Part shown: in pieces, positions 41,537 to 52,110 of the stretch
Numbering within the stretch: position 1 is the first letter of the stretch
Layout: every line of letters begins with the position of its first letter
Origin: an uncultured Planctomycetaceae bacterium
GTDB lineage: Bacteria; Planctomycetota; Planctomycetia; Planctomycetales; Planctomycetaceae
NCBI GenBank assembly: GCA_913031625.1
Contig: CAJWGB010000006.1
Location: 1 to 64,000 of the forward strand
Length of the DNA: 64,000 nucleotides
Reading direction: 5' to 3'
Notes under the pieces: generated by a model
What the model saw: only the letters and a program-made list of their open reading frames with translations
Told to the model about the DNA's origin: nothing
Database searches by the model: none
Made by a program: the position numbers and the translations under genes

Positions 41537-42529
41537 ATGTCTCAATTCGATCAGGAACTGGCAGTCGGTCTGGCTGCAGTTCGACAGGCCGCGGCAGTCT
41601 GCCGCCGTGTTCAGTCCTCCATCACTGCTGAGTCACTGGAGAAGAAGGACAAGAGTCCTGTCACTGTTGCGGACTTTGCCAGCCAGGCCCTGATCTGCCG
41701 GGCACTGCAGGAGAGGTTTCCGTCTGACCCTGTGATTGGCGAGGAGGGTGCAGCCGAGCTCCGCGTGTCTGAGGGTCAGGAGTTTCTCTCTTCAATCACA
41801 CAGTTTTGCAACGACGCCGGAGTGTCGTGCAGCTCAGAACAGGTCTGCGACTGGATCGATCGAGGAGGTCTACAGGAATATCGGCCGCGATTCTGGACGC
41901 TGGACCCAATTGACGGCACCAAGGGATTCCTGCGGAAAGATCAGTACGCCATCTCACTCTCACTGATTATTGACGGTGAGATTGAAGTCGGAATCCTTGG
42001 CTGTCCCAACATGCCGGTTAACGGATCCAGGTCCGAACGTGGACTGCTCGCATGGGCCGTTCGCGGTGCGGGAAGTTTTGTCCAGGCACTGGATGCTCCG
42101 AACTCTGAGCCGCATCTGCTGTCTGTTTCAAAGACCTCCACCAGTTCCGATGCGTGTCTGTGCGAGTCCGTCGAATCCGGTCACAGCTCACACAGCTGGT
42201 CCGGACAGATTGCTCAACAGTTGAACATCACACGAGAACCGTTTCGCATCGACAGCCAATGTAAGTATCTGGCAGTAGCAATGGGGAATGCTGACATCTA
42301 CCTCAGGCTTCCAACGCGCAAAGGCTACCAGGAGAAGATCTGGGACCACGCGGGCGGAGTAATCGTTGTTGAGGAAGCTGGCGGGACGGTTACGGATATC
42401 AAAGGCGCATCTCCTGACTTCAGTCAGGGAGCAACACTTGCACAAAATCAGGGGATGGTGGTCTCAAACGGCCAGTTTCATAGTGCAGTGATTCAGGCTG
42501 TCATGGATAATGCGCCCTCGGAAGAGTAA
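41537..42529 (+). CDS. cysQ: 3'(2'),5'-bisphosphate nucleotidase (CysQ/HAL2-like)
   Basis: KDKSPVTVADFASQALI, VIGEEGA, FWTLDPIDGTKGFLRKDQYAISLSLI, IWDHAGGVIVVEEAGGTVTD. Confidence 0.9.
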   Translation: MSQFDQELAVGLAAVRQAAAVCRRVQSSITAESLEKKDKSPVTVADFASQALICRALQERFPSDPVIGEEGAAELRVSEGQEFLSSITQFCNDAGVSCSSEQVCDWIDRGGLQEYRPRFWTLDPIDGTKGFLRKDQYAISLSLIIDGEIEVGILGCPNMPVNGSRSERGLLAWAVRGAGSFVQALDAPNSEPHLLSVSKTSTSSDACLCESVESGHSSHSWSGQIAQQLNITREPFRIDSQCKYLAVAMGNADIYLRLPTRKGYQEKIWDHAGGVIVVEEAGGTVTDIKGASPDFSQGATLAQNQGMVVSNGQFHSAVIQAVMDNAPSEE

Positions 42530-42622
42530 TTCGTTTGACTGATCGACCGCGATTGTGAACCCAGCCGCCCCACATCTGGAAGTCATCGCAAAGCCCCGGA
42601 TTCTGATCCCGGAGATGCTGAC

Positions 42623-44425
42623 GTGACGTTTCCGATCATCTTCACGCTCGCGGTTGTTGCAGCGGTGATTGTGGGCATCATGTGGTTTCGAACGCCCGCA
42701 GACCTTGCGCTGCTTGGTGGTCTGACAACCCTGCTGATCTACGGAACAATCGATTCCGAATTTGGACTCAGTGTCGAAGATGGTCTAAAGGGATTCGCGA
42801 AACCCGGCGTTCTGACGGTCGCTGTTCTGTTCGTCGTCGCTGACGGTCTGCAACGTACCGGAGCATTCGCGTGGCTCGGAATGCGTCTGCTGGGGACGCC
42901 GACCGGCACTCGATCCGCACAGATCCGCACAATGCTGCCGGCCGCATTCTTAAGCGCCTTCCTCAACAACACGACTGTCGTGATCCTGATGATGCCCATC
43001 ATTTCGGACTGGTCCCGAAAACATCGGATTTCCGTGAGCCACCTGTTCATGCCACTCAGTTTTGCCGCGATTCTGGGTGGCATGTGCACGCTGATTGGAA
43101 CCAGCACAACGCTGCTTGTGAATGGGGAGCTCAAAAACGGGCTGACGATGTTCGAACTTGCGTGGATCGGTCTTCCCGTCACGCTCGTTGGGGTCACCTT
43201 TCTGGCACTGGGAACGCGTCGTATTCTTCCGGAGCGTCAACCCGCATTCACGTCCACTCAGGATCCACGTGAGTACACGGTTGAAATGCTCGTTGACCCG
43301 GCCAGCCCACTTGTTGGCAAGTCAATTGAGGAGGCAGGGCTCCGAAGTCTGCCAGGTGTTTACCTGATGGAAATCGACCGCAGCGGCAAAGTCCTTCCGG
43401 CCGTCGGCTCACAAACAATCCTTCAGGCAGGGGACCAACTGGTCTTTGTCGGTGTTGTGGGGTCCGTCGTGGAACTCCAAAAGATCCCTGGGCTCAAACC
43501 GGCGACCGACCAGTTGTTTAAGCTGGACGAACCACGCTCCCATCGATGCCTTGTGGAAGCCGTTGTATCGACAAGCTACCCGTTTCTCCGGCAAACAGTT
43601 CGCGAATCCCGGTTTCGTTCGACTTACAACGCCGCAATCATCGCAGTGAATCGTGATGGGGCGAGGCTGCCCGGTAAAATCGGTGACATTCGCCTGGAAC
43701 CAGGTGACACACTCCTGCTGGAATCAACGCCCTCTTTTATTGAGCAGCAGAAGAACAGCCGCCACTTCTTCCTTGTCAGCGAGGTCGCTGACTCAGCCCC
43801 GGTTCGCCACGAGAAAGCCTGGGTCGCTCGTGCAATCATGGCTGCCTTTATTATCGGCGCGTCGCTGTTTTCATGGTTTGGCCAGAAGAACGCCGCGTTG
43901 CTGGCCGCACTGCCTGCCGCCCTGATGATGATTTTCTTTCGGTGCACTCGTGCAGGCGATGCCCGCAGATCCATCGACTGGAATGTCATTCTTGTGATGG
44001 GCGCCGGGCTCGGCATCGGCCAGGCCATGACCAAAAGTGGCGCAACAGAACTGATCCTGAAAGGGCTCAACAGCATCATCGATCTGACGGGAGGCGGTCA
44101 CTCCGCAATGCTCGCCTGCATTTTTCTCGCAGCCGTCTGTCTGACCAACATGATCACCGCAAAAGCCGCAGCGGCACTCCTGCTTGATGTCGCCATCCAG
44201 GCTGCGAAAGCGCCCGGCATCAGCGAAAAACCATTTATTATCGCGTTGATCATTGGCTGTGCGGCCAGTTTTGCAACCCCCTTCGGCTACCAGACCAACA
44301 TGATGGTCTATGGTCCGGGTGGCTATCGGTCATCGGATTATCTGCGGCTCGGTGTCCCGCTGAGCATTCTCGTCGGGATTGTGACTGTATTGCTTGTGCC
44401 GTGGGTCTGGCCCGTCAGAATCTGA
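42623..44425 (+). CDS. SLC13-family permease with RCK_C (TrkA-C) domains
   Basis: Many TM segments, LNNTTVVILMMPII, MCTLIGTSTTLLVNG, two RCK_C-like regions, ATPFGYQTNMMVYGPGGYRSSDYLRLG. Confidence 0.92.
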   Translation: MTFPIIFTLAVVAAVIVGIMWFRTPADLALLGGLTTLLIYGTIDSEFGLSVEDGLKGFAKPGVLTVAVLFVVADGLQRTGAFAWLGMRLLGTPTGTRSAQIRTMLPAAFLSAFLNNTTVVILMMPIISDWSRKHRISVSHLFMPLSFAAILGGMCTLIGTSTTLLVNGELKNGLTMFELAWIGLPVTLVGVTFLALGTRRILPERQPAFTSTQDPREYTVEMLVDPASPLVGKSIEEAGLRSLPGVYLMEIDRSGKVLPAVGSQTILQAGDQLVFVGVVGSVVELQKIPGLKPATDQLFKLDEPRSHRCLVEAVVSTSYPFLRQTVRESRFRSTYNAAIIAVNRDGARLPGKIGDIRLEPGDTLLLESTPSFIEQQKNSRHFFLVSEVADSAPVRHEKAWVARAIMAAFIIGASLFSWFGQKNAALLAALPAALMMIFFRCTRAGDARRSIDWNVILVMGAGLGIGQAMTKSGATELILKGLNSIIDLTGGGHSAMLACIFLAAVCLTNMITAKAAAALLLDVAIQAAKAPGISEKPFIIALIIGCAASFATPFGYQTNMMVYGPGGYRSSDYLRLGVPLSILVGIVTVLLVPWVWPVRI

Positions 44426-44434
44426 GTTCAGCAT

Positions 44435-44453
44435 GATTCGGCAGATTCTGCCG
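44435..44453. repeat. 19-nt intergenic palindromic repeat, copy 1
   Basis: GATTCGGCAGATTCTGCCG, identical to 58763..58781. Confidence 0.65.
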
Positions 44454-44467
44454 GTCTCCATTGCAGC

Positions 44468-45478
44468 ATGAACGAGCTTCAGGCGATGAACCAGAAACCA
44501 GTCAATATAGGCGTTATTGGGATGGGGCGATTCGGTCGTCTCCATTCACAGACGATTCAGGGATTAAGTGATTGCCGTCTCACAGCGATCGTCGCCCGAC
44601 GGCAGCAGAGCCTCGATGAAGCAGCAAGCCAGCTGACCGACGTTCCAGGTTTTCTGTCTATTGAAGAAGCATGTCAGCAGACTGACACGGAAGCATGGGT
44701 CATCGCTGCCTCCACATCCGAGCACGTCACTCTTGCGACCCTGCTGCTCAGGGAGGGATACAGTGTACTGCTTGAAAAACCAATCTCTGAATCACTGAGC
44801 GAAGCAGATTCCCTGGGCAACCTGGTTCGTGACGACTCGGCCAACCTGATGATCGGGCACATCGTGTTGTTCAACTCGGAGTTTCTTCAGTTGCAGGAAG
44901 AGGCTGCTCGACGAAGTCCGTTGATTCATATCTCCGCCGTGCGCCATCGCCCATCATCCATCATCGTTGACTTCCCCGGCGAGAATCCGCTGCATGCGGC
45001 CATGGTTCATGATCTGTATTGCGTGCAGGCGCTGACAGGAGGAACTGATCCCGATCAGATGAGTGCTCAGTATCTGATGACTGAAGACAGATCTGCCGTT
45101 CGTCTTGCCTGTGCACAGCTTCAATGGAACACAGGGGTGCTCGCAACTCTGTCTGCCGGCTATCTGACACCCGACGGTATGCCTCCCCGAGGCTACGACT
45201 GTCTCGAAGTATTCGGTTCCGACTGGGCAGCTCGGACTCTTCCCAACCCGCGTCCAATTCAGGTCTGGAGCGAGGCTGCCGAATGGCCTATGCCACTGGA
45301 GATTCGCGCTGGTGCGAGCCCAGCCGGGATGCTGGCTGAAGAGCTGCGATGTTTCAGTCGGGTAGTCCGAGGCACACAGCGTGTTCCGCGCGGCGCAACG
45401 TATCACGACGCGCTCCAGGTACAGCGATGGCTCGAAGAACTCCACCAGAGTGCAACGACCAGTCGCACGAGACCATAA
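44468..45478 (+). CDS. Gfo/Idh/MocA family oxidoreductase
   Basis: VNIGVIGMGRFGRLHSQTIQGL Rossmann motif, VLLEKPISESLSEAD. Confidence 0.93.
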   Translation: MNELQAMNQKPVNIGVIGMGRFGRLHSQTIQGLSDCRLTAIVARRQQSLDEAASQLTDVPGFLSIEEACQQTDTEAWVIAASTSEHVTLATLLLREGYSVLLEKPISESLSEADSLGNLVRDDSANLMIGHIVLFNSEFLQLQEEAARRSPLIHISAVRHRPSSIIVDFPGENPLHAAMVHDLYCVQALTGGTDPDQMSAQYLMTEDRSAVRLACAQLQWNTGVLATLSAGYLTPDGMPPRGYDCLEVFGSDWAARTLPNPRPIQVWSEAAEWPMPLEIRAGASPAGMLAEELRCFSRVVRGTQRVPRGATYHDALQVQRWLEELHQSATTSRTRP

Positions 45479-45549
45479 GGCGATTCAACCTGTCCTTCGC
45501 CGTCTTGTAGCTGAAGTCGTGAGACTTCAGACAGTCTTTGGGGCAGGCA

Positions 45550-47553
45550 TTACGGCTGCCCATCAATCGATCCCATCAATCGATAGAGCTGCAACTGCTG
45601 GATCTGAGACTCCGGGTGCTGATTCACCCAGACTGGCGGAAACAGATTCAGGAGAGTGACTTCCCCTGGAATGAAATAGAATTCACTCACAGATTGAAAC
45701 CGGTATTGCGCTTCGACCCACGCATTCATCATGCCGGGTGTCCTGAGTGCATTTGGACCGAGGACCAGATACGTCGGCAGTGACTTTCCTTCATAGACGA
45801 CAGCCGGAAACTCAAGATCGGCAACAGGCACCGCGGTGAATCCGGCATCGACAAGGTGCTTCAAAACTCCGGGCTCTGCGAACGTGTAGACAACGCATTC
45901 AACTTTGTCAGGGTCAGTCAGTGGAGATGTGACATCGGCAGCCGGTGCGACTCTGTCGAGAAGATCCTGAATCGCATTGTGTTCCTGCTGACCGGGCGGA
46001 TCCGGATGGATGATGCCTCCATCATCGATATGAATGGCCTGTTTAGGTCGAACGAAACTCCCTTCGACGTCCTGGAGAATCGTTTGACCGAGCTGTCGAG
46101 AAGCATCCCGAAGAGAAGTTCGGTTCTCCCAAAACGATGGCATCTGCGCTCCGCCAGCCTGAAGGACCAGAACAATTACGATCACAGTGAGAGCTGATCC
46201 TGCGCCTCGGGCAAACCCCGCGAGCCGATCGTTTCGTTTCTCCACGAGTCGGCGCGACACGTTGAATGTTGCTTCGACCCACCATGCGGCTCCGCCACCG
46301 GCTGCCAGCCAGACGGCCGTTGTCAAAGGGAGCGTGAGACGCGGAAACGGCTGGTAGAGCGGAGTGGTCAACACCATTCCCAGAAAGAAGGCCGTCACAA
46401 TACAGGAGCCCAGTCGTGGGTCGATCCATGCTGCCGCCCGGAATTCGGGCTCAGGCGCATGATTCTGTGTTCCGCGCAACTGCTGAACGGCAAGTGTAGG
46501 CCACAGAAATGAACCTGCGAGTCCGCCGACAGCAAGGCATGTCAGCACAGCAAAAGAGCTGATGACGCTGGCGACCAGCGCCGCCATTAAGGCGGCTCCC
46601 CAGACGCGCATCAGTGCCGCCCGCGTGGGAAGCGGCTCAAGACCTTCCGCATGCAGATTCGTTATCTGATTTTCGTTCCACGTGAAACGCACGAGCCCCA
46701 GCCATCGATGAGCACCTCCAATAGCAATTCCGAGTCCCAGGGCCGCTGCGGCCACCCAGCTGTCAAAACGGAAGTGGTAACTGAGGTGAGTCACCATATT
46801 GTCCTGCCAGTGATCGAATCCCTGCACATACCCGGAGTGATTCGCGGAAACGGACGCGTATCCTCCATGGCTCTGCAACATCCACAACCATGGACTCCAG
46901 ACTGCAAAGCCAACGGCACAGGCTGCAAGATTCAAAACTACCAGTCGAGAAAACTTCAGCACTCGTCGGCCGGCGAGCAACCACCAGAACCCACTCCCGC
47001 TCACAATAATGGCAAGGGCAAGCCAACCAGTGTACTTGGTCCACCATGCAAGCCCGGCTAAGACACCAGCGGCAACCATCTGCCGGATTGAATCTCGCTG
47101 GATGGCAAAGGTCGCAGACAGGACGGAAGCAATAATCCAGAACATTGCTGAAACGTCTGTCAGAGCCATTCTGCTGAGCAGCACGTGAAGGTCGTTCATC
47201 GCCACCACAGAGGCCACGGTCAGGCCGCCAACGATTCCAAACCATGATCGCGCAGCCAGCCACATCAGGAAGACAAACCCGGATCCAAGGACAATACCAG
47301 GAACAAACGGAGCGACTCTCTCAAGACCCGGAATCCAGGATGCGGCACCAATCATCCATGACGTCATCGGAGGAGCGTAAAGATGCTTCGCCGGGTAGCC
47401 TCCGTCACCCGTATACCACTGGCTCGACGTATATACGCCTTCATCAAAATGCTCGACGGCCAGCAGATCAGTGCGCCCGGCCCTGAGGATGATTCCCGTC
47501 ACGAAGATCAGACCGACAACAGTCAGTTCCTGTTTAGAGCATCGTGCGAGCAA
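45550..47553 (-). CDS. ArnT/PMT-like (GT39) glycosyltransferase family membrane protein
   Basis: VEHFDEGVYTSSQWYTGDGGYPAKHLYAPPMTSWMIG N-terminal signature, many TM segments. Confidence 0.8.
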   Translation of the reverse strand: MLARCSKQELTVVGLIFVTGIILRAGRTDLLAVEHFDEGVYTSSQWYTGDGGYPAKHLYAPPMTSWMIGAASWIPGLERVAPFVPGIVLGSGFVFLMWLAARSWFGIVGGLTVASVVAMNDLHVLLSRMALTDVSAMFWIIASVLSATFAIQRDSIRQMVAAGVLAGLAWWTKYTGWLALAIIVSGSGFWWLLAGRRVLKFSRLVVLNLAACAVGFAVWSPWLWMLQSHGGYASVSANHSGYVQGFDHWQDNMVTHLSYHFRFDSWVAAAALGLGIAIGGAHRWLGLVRFTWNENQITNLHAEGLEPLPTRAALMRVWGAALMAALVASVISSFAVLTCLAVGGLAGSFLWPTLAVQQLRGTQNHAPEPEFRAAAWIDPRLGSCIVTAFFLGMVLTTPLYQPFPRLTLPLTTAVWLAAGGGAAWWVEATFNVSRRLVEKRNDRLAGFARGAGSALTVIVIVLVLQAGGAQMPSFWENRTSLRDASRQLGQTILQDVEGSFVRPKQAIHIDDGGIIHPDPPGQQEHNAIQDLLDRVAPAADVTSPLTDPDKVECVVYTFAEPGVLKHLVDAGFTAVPVADLEFPAVVYEGKSLPTYLVLGPNALRTPGMMNAWVEAQYRFQSVSEFYFIPGEVTLLNLFPPVWVNQHPESQIQQLQLYRLMGSIDGQP

Positions 47554-47665
47554 CGATCAGATTCCGAAAGGATGAAGGGAAGTGCCGGAACCAGTCGGGA
47601 ACAGCACGCTGGAATCATACCGCCTGGTGATCCAGTGTGTGCTGAAACATTCGGAACGTTTGGGT

Positions 47666-47995
47666 TTATTGCGGGTTCGCGGCCGCCTGCTCGTCAGAAT
47701 TGCCGTCACCTCGCGCACCCGCGGCCGGCGCAACAGATTCTGTGAAAGCAGATTCCTGCTCCTTCTGTTCCATCCGGACGACGACGCCGTACAGCCAACG
47801 CCCCCAAACGATGTATTGCAACCAGAAGAACAGTCCACCAAGCAGGACCGCCAGCCCGATGAACCCAATGCCGGGAAAGATCACTGTCATCAGCCCGAAG
47901 AATGCGAAAGCAAACACGAGCATCAACATCAAACCGAGCGGCACCGTGGGAACGGGGACGTCAGGTCGTTTCTGTTTGCTCGGAAGACGCGGCAT
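47666..47995 (-). CDS. Hypothetical two-TM protein
   Basis: LGLMLMLVFAFAFFGLMTVIFPGIGFIGLAVLLGGLFFWLQYIVW. Confidence 0.65.
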   Translation of the reverse strand: MPRLPSKQKRPDVPVPTVPLGLMLMLVFAFAFFGLMTVIFPGIGFIGLAVLLGGLFFWLQYIVWGRWLYGVVVRMEQKEQESAFTESVAPAAGARGDGNSDEQAAANPQ

Positions 47996-48000
47996 TTGAC

Positions 48001-48573
48001 CTATCCCTGAGATGCTTCCGGCAGAAGTCCAAGCTCGCCTGCGATTCCGGCCATGGCAGCAATGCAGAAGTTAATGTGCTCGTTCAGATCAACTCCCAGA
48101 TCTTCGGCGCCGTTAATGATGTCATCTCGATTCACGGCGGCTGCGAATGAGGCCTGCTTCATCTTCTTACGGACACTCTTCGCCTTCATGCCTTCCAGTC
48201 GGCTCGGACGCATCAACGCACAGGCAGTGATAAATCCACACAACTCGTCACACGCATACAGGGTCTTATCAAGCAGACTTACTCGCGGACAATCCTCGAG
48301 ATAGTCCGCGTGCGATTTAATCGCGTAGATGACGTCATCCGGATATCCGCGTTCAGCCAGAATAACTGATCCCTGCAGGGGATGATCCGGAGGGTTAGGC
48401 CAGCGCTCATAGTCAAAATCGTGAAGCAGACCAACTGTGGCCCACTTCTCCTCGTCCTCTCCGTGCCTGACAGCATACGCGCGGACAGCCGCTTCAACCG
48501 CCAGCATGTGGCGAATCAGGCTCTCACTGGATACGTATTCGTGAAGCAGCTTCAGATTTTGTTCTCTGGTCAT
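48001..48573 (-). CDS. HD-domain hydrolase
   Basis: LIRHMLAVEAAVRAYA, VGLLHDFDYERWP, HPLQGSVILAERGYPDDVIYAIKSHAD. Confidence 0.88.
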   Translation of the reverse strand: MTREQNLKLLHEYVSSESLIRHMLAVEAAVRAYAVRHGEDEEKWATVGLLHDFDYERWPNPPDHPLQGSVILAERGYPDDVIYAIKSHADYLEDCPRVSLLDKTLYACDELCGFITACALMRPSRLEGMKAKSVRKKMKQASFAAAVNRDDIINGAEDLGVDLNEHINFCIAAMAGIAGELGLLPEASQG

Positions 48574-48780
48574 GACTCTCGTATTCTGGTGCTCCAGCGG
48601 ACCGACAACCAGCGAATGGATCCGGGTTTCACAGGAATCACGTTCGCTCAACGTGAACATGCCGGGGGGAATCGTGTCGATGCCGTCAGAATCAACTCAA
48701 TCACGGGGAGGCTTGTTGACATGCTCACAATCGCTTTCTAGCATTCCCGTCCTGCCGCCCCAAGCGGAGGCAGAAATCAC

Positions 48781-48867
<87 letters not shown>

Positions 48868-48895
48868 CTTTCCTTTTGCCATCAACGGCAGTCAG

Positions 48896-48934
48896 TGTCT
48901 TTCGTTTCCACCGTGAAGCGAAAGACATTTTCAT
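48896..48934 (+). terminator. Probable Rho-independent terminator downstream of tRNA-Ser
   Basis: TGTCTTTCG ... CGAAAGACA stem (9 bp) followed by TTTTCATTT. Confidence 0.6.
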
Positions 48935-48954
48935 TTGGGGGTCGTGGGGTTTTT

Positions 48955-49587
48955 ATGGCCAAATGTCACTTCGCCATCATCCCGGCAGCGGGCAGAAGTG
49001 AACGGATGCAGGGTCCGCATAAGCTGCTTCTTCCGTGGCACAACGAATCAATCATTCAACGCGTCCTGCAGACATGGATGGACTCGAATGTCGCTCAGGT
49101 GCTGGTGGTGATTCGGGCTGATGACGCACCGCTTTCAGCACACGTTGACGAACTTAAAGGCCGTTTCACGTGGAACAGGTTAAAAATCCTGCGCCCCCAG
49201 ACAGCACCTCCCGCGATGAAGGAATCAGTGTGCTGTGGACTCAGCGACCTGCAGTCTTCAGTCGCTCCCAACGACGACGACCGCTGGCTGCTCGCACCAG
49301 CTGACGTCCCATCATTATCCACCGACGTCATCGACCACGTCATCAACGTCTCAAACACAACCGACCAGATCGTAGCCGCCATGTATGGTGACCATCAGAG
49401 TCATCCGGTTTCGTTTCCGTGGCGCCTCGCTGACGACGTCAAAGAGCTGCCAGCAGAATCTGGTATCAACTCTTTGCTCGGAACTCATGTCGTTGAACAC
49501 GTCCGGCTTCCACACGAACTCTATCCGGGCGACATCGATACGCCGGGCGAATACGAATCTGCATTGAGGGCGTTCCGGCGAGAGTAG
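48955..49587 (+). CDS. MobA-like NTP transferase (molybdenum cofactor cytidylyltransferase-like)
   Basis: FAIIPAAGRSERMQGPHKLLLPW, APADVPSLSTDVI, HPVSFPWRLADDVKEL. Confidence 0.85.
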   Translation: MAKCHFAIIPAAGRSERMQGPHKLLLPWHNESIIQRVLQTWMDSNVAQVLVVIRADDAPLSAHVDELKGRFTWNRLKILRPQTAPPAMKESVCCGLSDLQSSVAPNDDDRWLLAPADVPSLSTDVIDHVINVSNTTDQIVAAMYGDHQSHPVSFPWRLADDVKELPAESGINSLLGTHVVEHVRLPHELYPGDIDTPGEYESALRAFRRE

Positions 49588-49743
49588 GCTGCGATCGTAC
49601 GACGCACTTCCAGTCCGTCACTCCTGTCCGGTTCGTGCGGCATCGGCGACAGGACCATTCGCACTGCGGATCTGCGTAATCGTATTGTCGCAGACGGGAA
49701 GTCCGTCGTACTGCGCCAACATAATATCGCGCCGCTGCTGGAA

Positions 49744-50559
49744 TCAGAATTGCTTGGTCTTCTGGTCCACGATCCTGAGACGATCGCGTTCCTGAATCAA
49801 CTGAGCCAACACACTCACGGCAATCTCAGGCGGTGTGTTATTGCCCATTGGCAGCCCCATTGGACAAAAGAACGCCTGTTGCTGCTGTTCATTGAAGCCA
49901 GCCTGTGCAAGATCTCGCCGCAGGACTCTTGCCTTCTGCTGACTGCCCAGCACGCCGACGTACGGCGGCTCAATCGTGCGCAATATCTCCTGCAGAACGG
50001 GTAAATCAGTCGCATGCCCCTGCGTCATCAGCACAAAAAAACTGGCAGAGTCCAGTTGTTCCAGGACATCCGGAAGACTGGTCGCATGAATCTTTGTAAG
50101 TCGATCGTGACCAGACAGGCGGTCAAGCCAGTCCTCGCGCTGATCCACACACGTGACTCGACATTCCAGTTTCAGCAGCATGGGGACCAGTGCCTGGGCA
50201 ATATGCCCAGCACCGTAGACCACAACCTTCCAGTCACTGCATTGGTGCACTTCGAACAGGAAACTAACTTCGCCACCGCACGTCATCCCAATGTCAGTCT
50301 GCAGATTCCACGTCACATGGACACAGGACTTGCGAGTCCCTTCTCGCAACAGTTCCGATGCGTACCGAATAACAGCCGCTTCAACCCGACCTCCTCCAAC
50401 AGTGCCATGATACGGCCCACCCGCGCAAACAACCACCTTAGCACCCGGAACCTGAGGTGCACTGCCGCACATAGAGGTCAGAGTCACAACCACAAACGGT
50501 GTCCCGGCAGCAAGCAACTGCCTGATCGCCTGCCAGTGAGAATGGATGTCAAACGCCAT
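49744..50559 (-). CDS. XdhC/CoxI family protein
   Basis: VVTLTSMCGSAPQVPGAKVVV, GTVGGGRVEAAVI, VVVYGAGHIAQALVPML, VGVLGSQQKARVLRRDL, PMGLPMGNNTPPEIAVSVLAQLI. Confidence 0.93.
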   Translation of the reverse strand: MAFDIHSHWQAIRQLLAAGTPFVVVTLTSMCGSAPQVPGAKVVVCAGGPYHGTVGGGRVEAAVIRYASELLREGTRKSCVHVTWNLQTDIGMTCGGEVSFLFEVHQCSDWKVVVYGAGHIAQALVPMLLKLECRVTCVDQREDWLDRLSGHDRLTKIHATSLPDVLEQLDSASFFVLMTQGHATDLPVLQEILRTIEPPYVGVLGSQQKARVLRRDLAQAGFNEQQQQAFFCPMGLPMGNNTPPEIAVSVLAQLIQERDRLRIVDQKTKQF

Positions 50560-50583
50560 GGTTCACACCTGACTTAAGTGGGC

Positions 50584-51795
50584 TCAGGCAGTTTCCTCAG
50601 CCATATCCTGCAGCACCGAAATCACCACGTCCAGGCCTTCTTCGAGGTCGCCTCGAGTAATATTCAGAGCGGGCAGCAGTCGCACAACGGTATCCTGCGT
50701 CGCATTCAACAGGACTCCTTTTTCCATCGCTTTGCCAACCGCGGGACCGCTGGGAATATTAAGATCGATGCCGATCATCATTCCGCAGATCCGCAGCTCG
50801 CGAATAATGGGCAGCGTTTCCCGAACTCCTTCGAGTCGCTCGCGCACATAGTCCGCATTATCCTTTACGTTCTGAAGCAGTCCTTCCCGCTCAATTGCCT
50901 CTCCGGTGGCAAGCCCTGCCGCCATCGCGAGTGAATTCCCTCCGAATGTGCTCGCATGCATCCCGGGGCGCAGATCGCCGGCATACTCATCGCGAGTAAT
51001 AAGAGCACCGCAGGCCACTCCGCCGGCCAGTCCCTTCGCCATCGTCAGCACGTCCGGCTGGACGCCGAACTGCTGATAGCCAAACCACTCTCCGGTCCGC
51101 CCCATGCCGGTCTGGACTTCGTCAAAGACAAGCAGCAAACCGTGTGCGTCACACAGGTTTCTCAGCCCCTGCAGGAATTCAACATCCGGAATCCTTACTC
51201 CGCCCTCCCCCTGGACGGGTTCGATCATGATTGCACAGGTTTCATCATCAATCAGCGTCTCAACGCCCTCGAGATCCCCCATCGCCGCATAGCGAAACCC
51301 GGCCATCAGCGGCCCAAGTCCTTCGTGATACTTGGGTTGCGCGGTCGCGGTCAACGCACCAAAAGTACGTCCATGGAAACCTCTCTCAAAGGTAATCATG
51401 CGGTATCGACCCGCGGCAGCACCGTGGAGACGAGCAAGTTTGATGGCCGCTTCGTTGGCTTCCGCCCCACTATTACAGAAAAACGCCTTCCCAAAGCTCC
51501 TCGAACACAGAAACTCCGCAAACCTCCCCTGCTGCTCAATATACCAAGTGTTAGGCACATGAATCAGGCGGGAAACCTGTTCCTGAATGGCCTCCACCAA
51601 ACCAACATGGGAGTAGCCAAGAATGTTGCAGCCCCAGCCAGGAAACAGATCCAGAAAGCTGCGACCTTCAGCGTCCCATACGCGTGACCCTTCCCCGCGA
51701 ACCAGAGACACGGGATACCGTCCGTAATTGGGGATCACATACTGATCAAACAGAGAAATGGTGGACTGACTGTCCATGGCTGCTGGCACGCTCAT
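50584..51795 (-). CDS. argD: Acetylornithine/succinyldiaminopimelate-type class III aminotransferase
   Basis: [77 protein letters not shown]. Confidence 0.92.
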   Translation of the reverse strand: MSVPAAMDSQSTISLFDQYVIPNYGRYPVSLVRGEGSRVWDAEGRSFLDLFPGWGCNILGYSHVGLVEAIQEQVSRLIHVPNTWYIEQQGRFAEFLCSRSFGKAFFCNSGAEANEAAIKLARLHGAAAGRYRMITFERGFHGRTFGALTATAQPKYHEGLGPLMAGFRYAAMGDLEGVETLIDDETCAIMIEPVQGEGGVRIPDVEFLQGLRNLCDAHGLLLVFDEVQTGMGRTGEWFGYQQFGVQPDVLTMAKGLAGGVACGALITRDEYAGDLRPGMHASTFGGNSLAMAAGLATGEAIEREGLLQNVKDNADYVRERLEGVRETLPIIRELRICGMMIGIDLNIPSGPAVGKAMEKGVLLNATQDTVVRLLPALNITRGDLEEGLDVVISVLQDMAEETA

Positions 51796-52110
51796 TTCAG
51801 AGACTGTCTCGCTGGAATAGGATTTAGACAGGAACCGGTCTTAAAACCAGCCCTGCCTGCGGAGCAAATCGGATTGGGGACTGTTTCTGACCACATCGTA
51901 CTGTCGTCTCACCGCTTCAGCGACCTGCGGACACGAATTCTGACGAGCGGTTCAACATGGCCGCACCAATTCCGGCTTTTGGGTGGACATGACGAAGATC
52001 TGGAAACCGTTCTGAGGCATCCGGCAGCACTTTTCTATGTCGTGTAGCCCGTGTATCCTGGAAGCAGCATTCAACCACATCCAGACTGCCCGCTGTTCAA
52101 GTTCGCGCCC

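Noticed and set aside
50956-51687. 243-aa plus-strand ORF
   Set aside because: Antisense to the argD-like aminotransferase.
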